NCBI GenBank assembly: GCA_964642235.1
Contig: CAZXOP010000067.1
Location: forward strand, 1-10,101
From: CAYSND01 sp964642235
GTDB taxonomy: Bacteria; Bacteroidota; Bacteroidia; Bacteroidales; UBA932
Direction of reading: 5' to 3'
DNA length: 10,101 nt
The position numbers and the translations under genes are program-made. Each line of letters starts with the position of its first letter. Positions within the stretch are counted from its first letter, which is position 1. The notes below the pieces were generated by a model. That model had not been told where the DNA came from and ran no database searches. It saw nothing but the letters and a program-made list of their open reading frames with translations. Shown here piece by piece: positions 7,786-10,101 of the stretch.

Positions 7786-7798
7786 AGGGAACTCTACC
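7780..7798. terminator. Small hairpin across the two convergent stop codons
   Basis: TAGAG (7783-7787) and CTCTA (7792-7796) form a 5-bp inverted repeat around a GGAA (GNRA-type) loop, with two more G-C pairs outside across a mismatch. One arm holds the stop of the kinase and the other, read on the opposite strand, the stop of the regulator. No U-tract follows on either strand, so a terminator role is only a guess. Confidence 0.3.
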
Positions 7799-8957
7799 CC
7801 CCAATAGGAATAGCATATTGAAGAACATCCTCTTTGGTAATTACACTATTTGAAAGTATAATAAGACGTTCCGTAACATTACGTAATTCCCTAATATTAC
7901 CACTCCATTTATGTCGCTGTAGCTCTTCTATTGCTGCCTGCTCTATTTTTTTAGGTGGTTTACCCGATTCTTCACTGATTTGCTCGATAAAGTGACTTAC
8001 AAGGAGAGGTATATCTTCAATTCTCTCAATCAGAGGTGGAACATGTATGACGATTACACTAATTCTATGGTAAAGGTCCTCCCTGAAGGCTCCCTTACGA
8101 ATCTCCTCGGTCAAGTTTTTATTGGTCGCTGCCACTACCCTTACTTTCACACTTATATCTTTATCACTTCCGACTCTGGTAAGTTTATTCTCTTGCAGTA
8201 CCCTTAACACTTTTGCCTGTGCAGCAAGACTCATATCCCCTATCTCATCTAAAAAGAGGGTTCCACCATCTGCCTGCTCAAATTTACCTTTATGCTGTTT
8301 AATAGCAGAGGTAAATGCCCCTTTTTCGTGTCCGAAGAGTTCACTTTCGATTAGTTCACTCGGTATAGCGGCACAGTTTACTTCTATAAAAGGCATCGAT
8401 GATCTGTCGCTCTTCTCATGGAGCCATCGAGCCACCAACTCCTTCCCTGTTCCATTGGAGCCTGTAATCAGAACTCTTGCATCTGTCCCTGCAACCCTTT
8501 CAATCATCTCATTAATTTTCATAATAGCCGGGGAGACTCCTATGATTTCCTGAATACCTGAGACCTTCTTTTTCAAGATTTTAGTCTCCTTTACAAGTTC
8601 AGTTTTATCTGTTGCATTTTTAAGGGTAATCAGTATCCTATTCAGGTCGAGTGGCTTCTGAATAAAATCAAACGCCCCCTTCTTTATACAATCCACAGCG
8701 GTATCTATAGAGCCATGCCCCGATATCATTATAACTGCCGATTCACACCCCCCGTCACAAAGCTTATCCAACACCTCCAACCCATCCATATTTGGCATTT
8801 TTATATCACAAAAAATCGCATCGAAATTAGTTGCAAGCGCTTTTTCAACACCTTCCACTCCATCAGCCGCAAGAGTTATCTCGTGTCCTTCAAATTCAAG
8901 AATCTCTTTCAGGGTATTTCTGATGCTTCTTTCATCATCAATTATAAGAATTTTCAT
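7794..8957 (-). CDS. Sigma-54 response regulator (NtrC class) lacking a DNA-binding domain
   Basis: This cytoplasmic protein of 387 residues would activate sigma-54 RNA polymerase on phosphorylation. The receiver domain (1-115) has acidic D7-D8, phospho-acceptor D51 in CDIKMPNMDG, S79 and K101. The AAA+ domain (about 137-370) has Walker A GSNGTGKE at 166-173, the sigma-54 contact loop GAFTSA at 213-218 (usual form GAFTGA), Walker B TLFLDEIGD at 233-241, FREDLYHR at 291-298 and WSGNIRELRN at 351-360. The protein ends 27 residues later, so the Fis-type helix-turn-helix of typical NtrC proteins (about 450-470 residues) is missing. The ATG at 8957 is chosen because MKILIIDDE is the normal receiver start; a longer in-frame reading would run into cmk. 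It is tail to tail with the kinase gene, its likely partner. Domain assignment is very sure; target promoters are unknown. Confidence 0.95.
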   Translation of the reverse strand: MKILIIDDERSIRNTLKEILEFEGHEITLAADGVEGVEKALATNFDAIFCDIKMPNMDGLEVLDKLCDGGCESAVIMISGHGSIDTAVDCIKKGAFDFIQKPLDLNRILITLKNATDKTELVKETKILKKKVSGIQEIIGVSPAIMKINEMIERVAGTDARVLITGSNGTGKELVARWLHEKSDRSSMPFIEVNCAAIPSELIESELFGHEKGAFTSAIKQHKGKFEQADGGTLFLDEIGDMSLAAQAKVLRVLQENKLTRVGSDKDISVKVRVVAATNKNLTEEIRKGAFREDLYHRISVIVIHVPPLIERIEDIPLLVSHFIEQISEESGKPPKKIEQAAIEELQRHKWSGNIRELRNVTERLIILSNSVITKEDVLQYAIPIGG

Positions 8958-8971
8958 TCGCACATGTTTTA

Positions 8972-9006
8972 TTTGTCTGCAAAGATAATGAAAATTTGTA
9001 CTTTTG
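8972..9006 (+). promoter_or_regulatory. Promoter of cmk-ispH
   Basis: TTTG at 8972-8975 and TACTTTTG at 8999-9006 match the Bacteroidota -33 and -7 elements exactly, with a 23-base spacer at the long end of the usual range. The -7 element ends 6 bases before the cmk ATG, so the message is predicted to be leaderless or nearly so. Confidence 0.68.
8980..8987 (-). promoter_or_regulatory. Candidate -7 element of the response regulator
   Basis: The minus strand reads TATCTTTG, matching TAnnTTTG, about 22 bases before the ATG at 8957. No good -33 TTTG is present at the expected distance, so this promoter may be weak. It lies between the -33 and -7 elements of the divergent cmk promoter, so the two probably compete for polymerase. 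Confidence 0.45.
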
Positions 9007-9012
9007 TGTTCT

Positions 9013-9714
9013 ATGAATGTTAAGGATATTATTATTGCGATAGATGGGTACTCATCTACAGGTAAAAGCACATTTGCAAAGCTTATTGCCTCAAAACTCG
9101 GTTATATCTATATTGATACCGGTGCACTATACCGCGCAGTTACTCTTTTTGCTATCGAAAAGGGGTATATAGACTCATCAAATAAAATAGATGAAGAGGG
9201 GCTAAATAATGCCCTCTCTAATATAATAATATCGTTTCGTGCAACAGGAGAGGGGGGAAAGAGTGAAACTTATATTGATGATAGAAATGTGGAGAGAGAG
9301 ATACGTACATTAAAAGTCTCGCAGAGTGTAAGCCATATAGCTGCACTCCCCTCTGTAAGAAAATATGTGGACACCACTTTAATAAAATTCGGAGAGAAGA
9401 AAAGGGTGATAATGGATGGGAGGGATATCGGAACAGCTGTTTTTCCTAATGCCGAATTAAAACTCTTTATGACTGCCGACCCGAAAATTAGGGCACAGAG
9501 AAGATTAGAGGAGATGCAGGCAAAGGGGGAGAATGCAAACTTCGATGAGGTCTTAAAAAACATCCTTGAGAGGGACTATATCGACACTCATCGCGAAAAT
9601 GCCCCGCTAACTCAGGCACCTGACGCTATTCTTTTAGACAACAGCCACAAGAGTGTGGAAGAGCAGATGGAGTGGATTTTAAATTATATCAATGAAAATT
9701 TCAATAGACAATAA
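9013..9714 (+). CDS. cmk: Cytidylate kinase (CMP/dCMP kinase)
   Basis: This enzyme phosphorylates CMP and dCMP with ATP in the cytoplasm, recycling pyrimidine nucleotides from RNA turnover and lipid synthesis. The 233-residue product has the P-loop GYSSTGKST at 12-20, DTGALYRA at 35-42, the CMP-binding GRDIGT at 136-141, and R187, D191 and R194 in ERDYIDTHRENAPL, which match by spacing the arginine-aspartate set that binds substrate in the E. coli enzyme. Length is close to the usual 225-230. The ATG at 9013 is chosen over an in-frame TTG three codons upstream, because that TTG lies inside the -7 promoter element. No Shine-Dalgarno site is present. The 3' end overlaps ispH by 23 bases, so the two are co-transcribed. 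Identification is certain. Confidence 0.97.
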   Translation: MNVKDIIIAIDGYSSTGKSTFAKLIASKLGYIYIDTGALYRAVTLFAIEKGYIDSSNKIDEEGLNNALSNIIISFRATGEGGKSETYIDDRNVEREIRTLKVSQSVSHIAALPSVRKYVDTTLIKFGEKKRVIMDGRDIGTAVFPNAELKLFMTADPKIRAQRRLEEMQAKGENANFDEVLKNILERDYIDTHRENAPLTQAPDAILLDNSHKSVEEQMEWILNYINENFNRQ

Positions 9715-10101
9715 TTCAGGTTGCTGCCCGGGGGTAGTTCGTGCCATAGAACAGGCTGAGAGGGAGCTTGCTACCTCCCCTTCTCTCTTCTCTTTGGGGG
9801 CAATAGTCCATAACAATACAGAGCTAAACAGGTTAGAACAAAAAGGGCTGAAGGTGGTTGACCATAAAGAGCTGCTCTCATTGAAAGAGTGCAAGCTCCT
9901 AATAAGAGCCCACGGTGAACCCCCCTCCACCTACCGTTTAGCCAATAAGAACGGAATTGAGATTATTGACTGCACCTGCCCTGTGGTTCTTAAACTCCAG
10001 AAGAAGATAAAAAAGATATACGGGGAGATTAAAAGGGAAGGGGGACAAGTGGTAATTTTCGGGAAAAAGGGGCATGCAGAGGTCAATGGACTTACAGGAC
10101 A
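9692..10101 (+). CDS. ispH: 4-hydroxy-3-methylbut-2-enyl diphosphate reductase IspH (partial, 3' end beyond window)
   Basis: IspH is the last enzyme of the MEP pathway. It reduces HMBPP to isopentenyl and dimethylallyl diphosphate with a [4Fe-4S] cluster. Only the first 136 residues are in the window. Two of the three cluster cysteines are visible: C12 in GCCPGV and C96 in CTCPVV. Substrate-binding motifs are VHN at 39-41, RAHGEPP at 72-78 and GHAEV at 127-131, with H128 and E130 matching the conserved H and catalytic E. The third cysteine and the C-terminal half should follow beyond 10101. The residue after the first ligand is Pro, and an extra Cys precedes it, where many homologues have FCFGV or FCAGV. 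The ATG at 9692 lies inside cmk (23-base overlap), has no Shine-Dalgarno site and gives a normal family N-terminus. Identification is very sure. Confidence 0.95.
   Translation, partial: MKISIDNNSGCCPGVVRAIEQAERELATSPSLFSLGAIVHNNTELNRLEQKGLKVVDHKELLSLKECKLLIRAHGEPPSTYRLANKNGIEIIDCTCPVVLKLQKKIKKIYGEIKREGGQVVIFGKKGHAEVNGLTG

Noticed and set aside
7797..7802. Frameshift at the C6 run as the cause of the short regulator
   Set aside because: Both shifted frames end within about 20 codons and neither encodes a helix-turn-helix.
9004..9012. TTG start of cmk three codons upstream
   Set aside because: It lies within the TACTTTTG promoter element and would not be transcribed as a normal start; the ATG at 9013 gives the family N-terminus.
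8958..9071. In-frame extension of the response regulator by 38 residues upstream of MKILIIDDE
   Set aside because: It would cover the divergent promoters and the start of cmk, and the added residues do not belong to a receiver domain, which begins normally at the ATG at 8957.

Overview
The window looks like a chromosomal core region of a Bacteroidota bacterium, most likely order Bacteroidales. The evidence is an AT-rich sequence, promoters with the Bacteroidota form TAnnTTTG (the exact octamer TACTTTTG lies in front of three genes), an almost complete lack of Shine-Dalgarno sites, a DUF4783-type exported protein beside rlmH, a cmk-ispH pair, and a secreted Ser-type sulfatase typical of glycan-degrading anaerobes. 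Coding density is very high. No gap between genes exceeds about 105 bases, and I see no tRNA, rRNA, CRISPR array, insertion sequence or prophage.

Left part, all on the minus strand. Reading in the direction of transcription, a DUF4783-like exported protein (3631-3236) is followed after 19 bases by a periplasmic type I sulfatase (3216-1675). After a 93-base gap with its own promoter-like element comes a small membrane-anchored, cysteine-tailed protein (1581-1306), which overlaps the start of der (1309-2) by ATGA. Der is a double-GTPase factor of 50S ribosome assembly. Its stop codon lies almost at the window edge.

Middle, plus strand. A divergent promoter region of about 100 bases separates DUF4783 from rlmH, the 23S rRNA pseudouridine-1915 methyltransferase. 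The end of rlmH overlaps by 8 bases the start of a 1194-residue sensor histidine kinase. This kinase has about ten membrane segments, three large probable extracytoplasmic regions, a HAMP domain and an NtrY-like kinase core.

Right part. Tail to tail with the kinase, only 8 bases away, is an NtrC-class sigma-54 response regulator on the minus strand. It has the receiver and the AAA+ domain but stops just after the AAA+ module, so the usual Fis-type DNA-binding domain is absent. Kinase and regulator are probably a cognate pair, and the missing domain makes this the most interesting part of the window. Divergent from the regulator, across a 55-base promoter region, is cmk (cytidylate kinase). 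It overlaps ispH by 23 bases; ispH makes the terminal enzyme of the MEP isoprenoid pathway and is cut by the window end.

How they work together: der and rlmH serve ribosome maturation, cmk and ispH serve nucleotide and isoprenoid synthesis, and the sulfatase is a glycan-foraging accessory gene. The kinase and regulator form a signalling system embedded among these housekeeping genes. Its signal and its target promoters cannot be read from the window.
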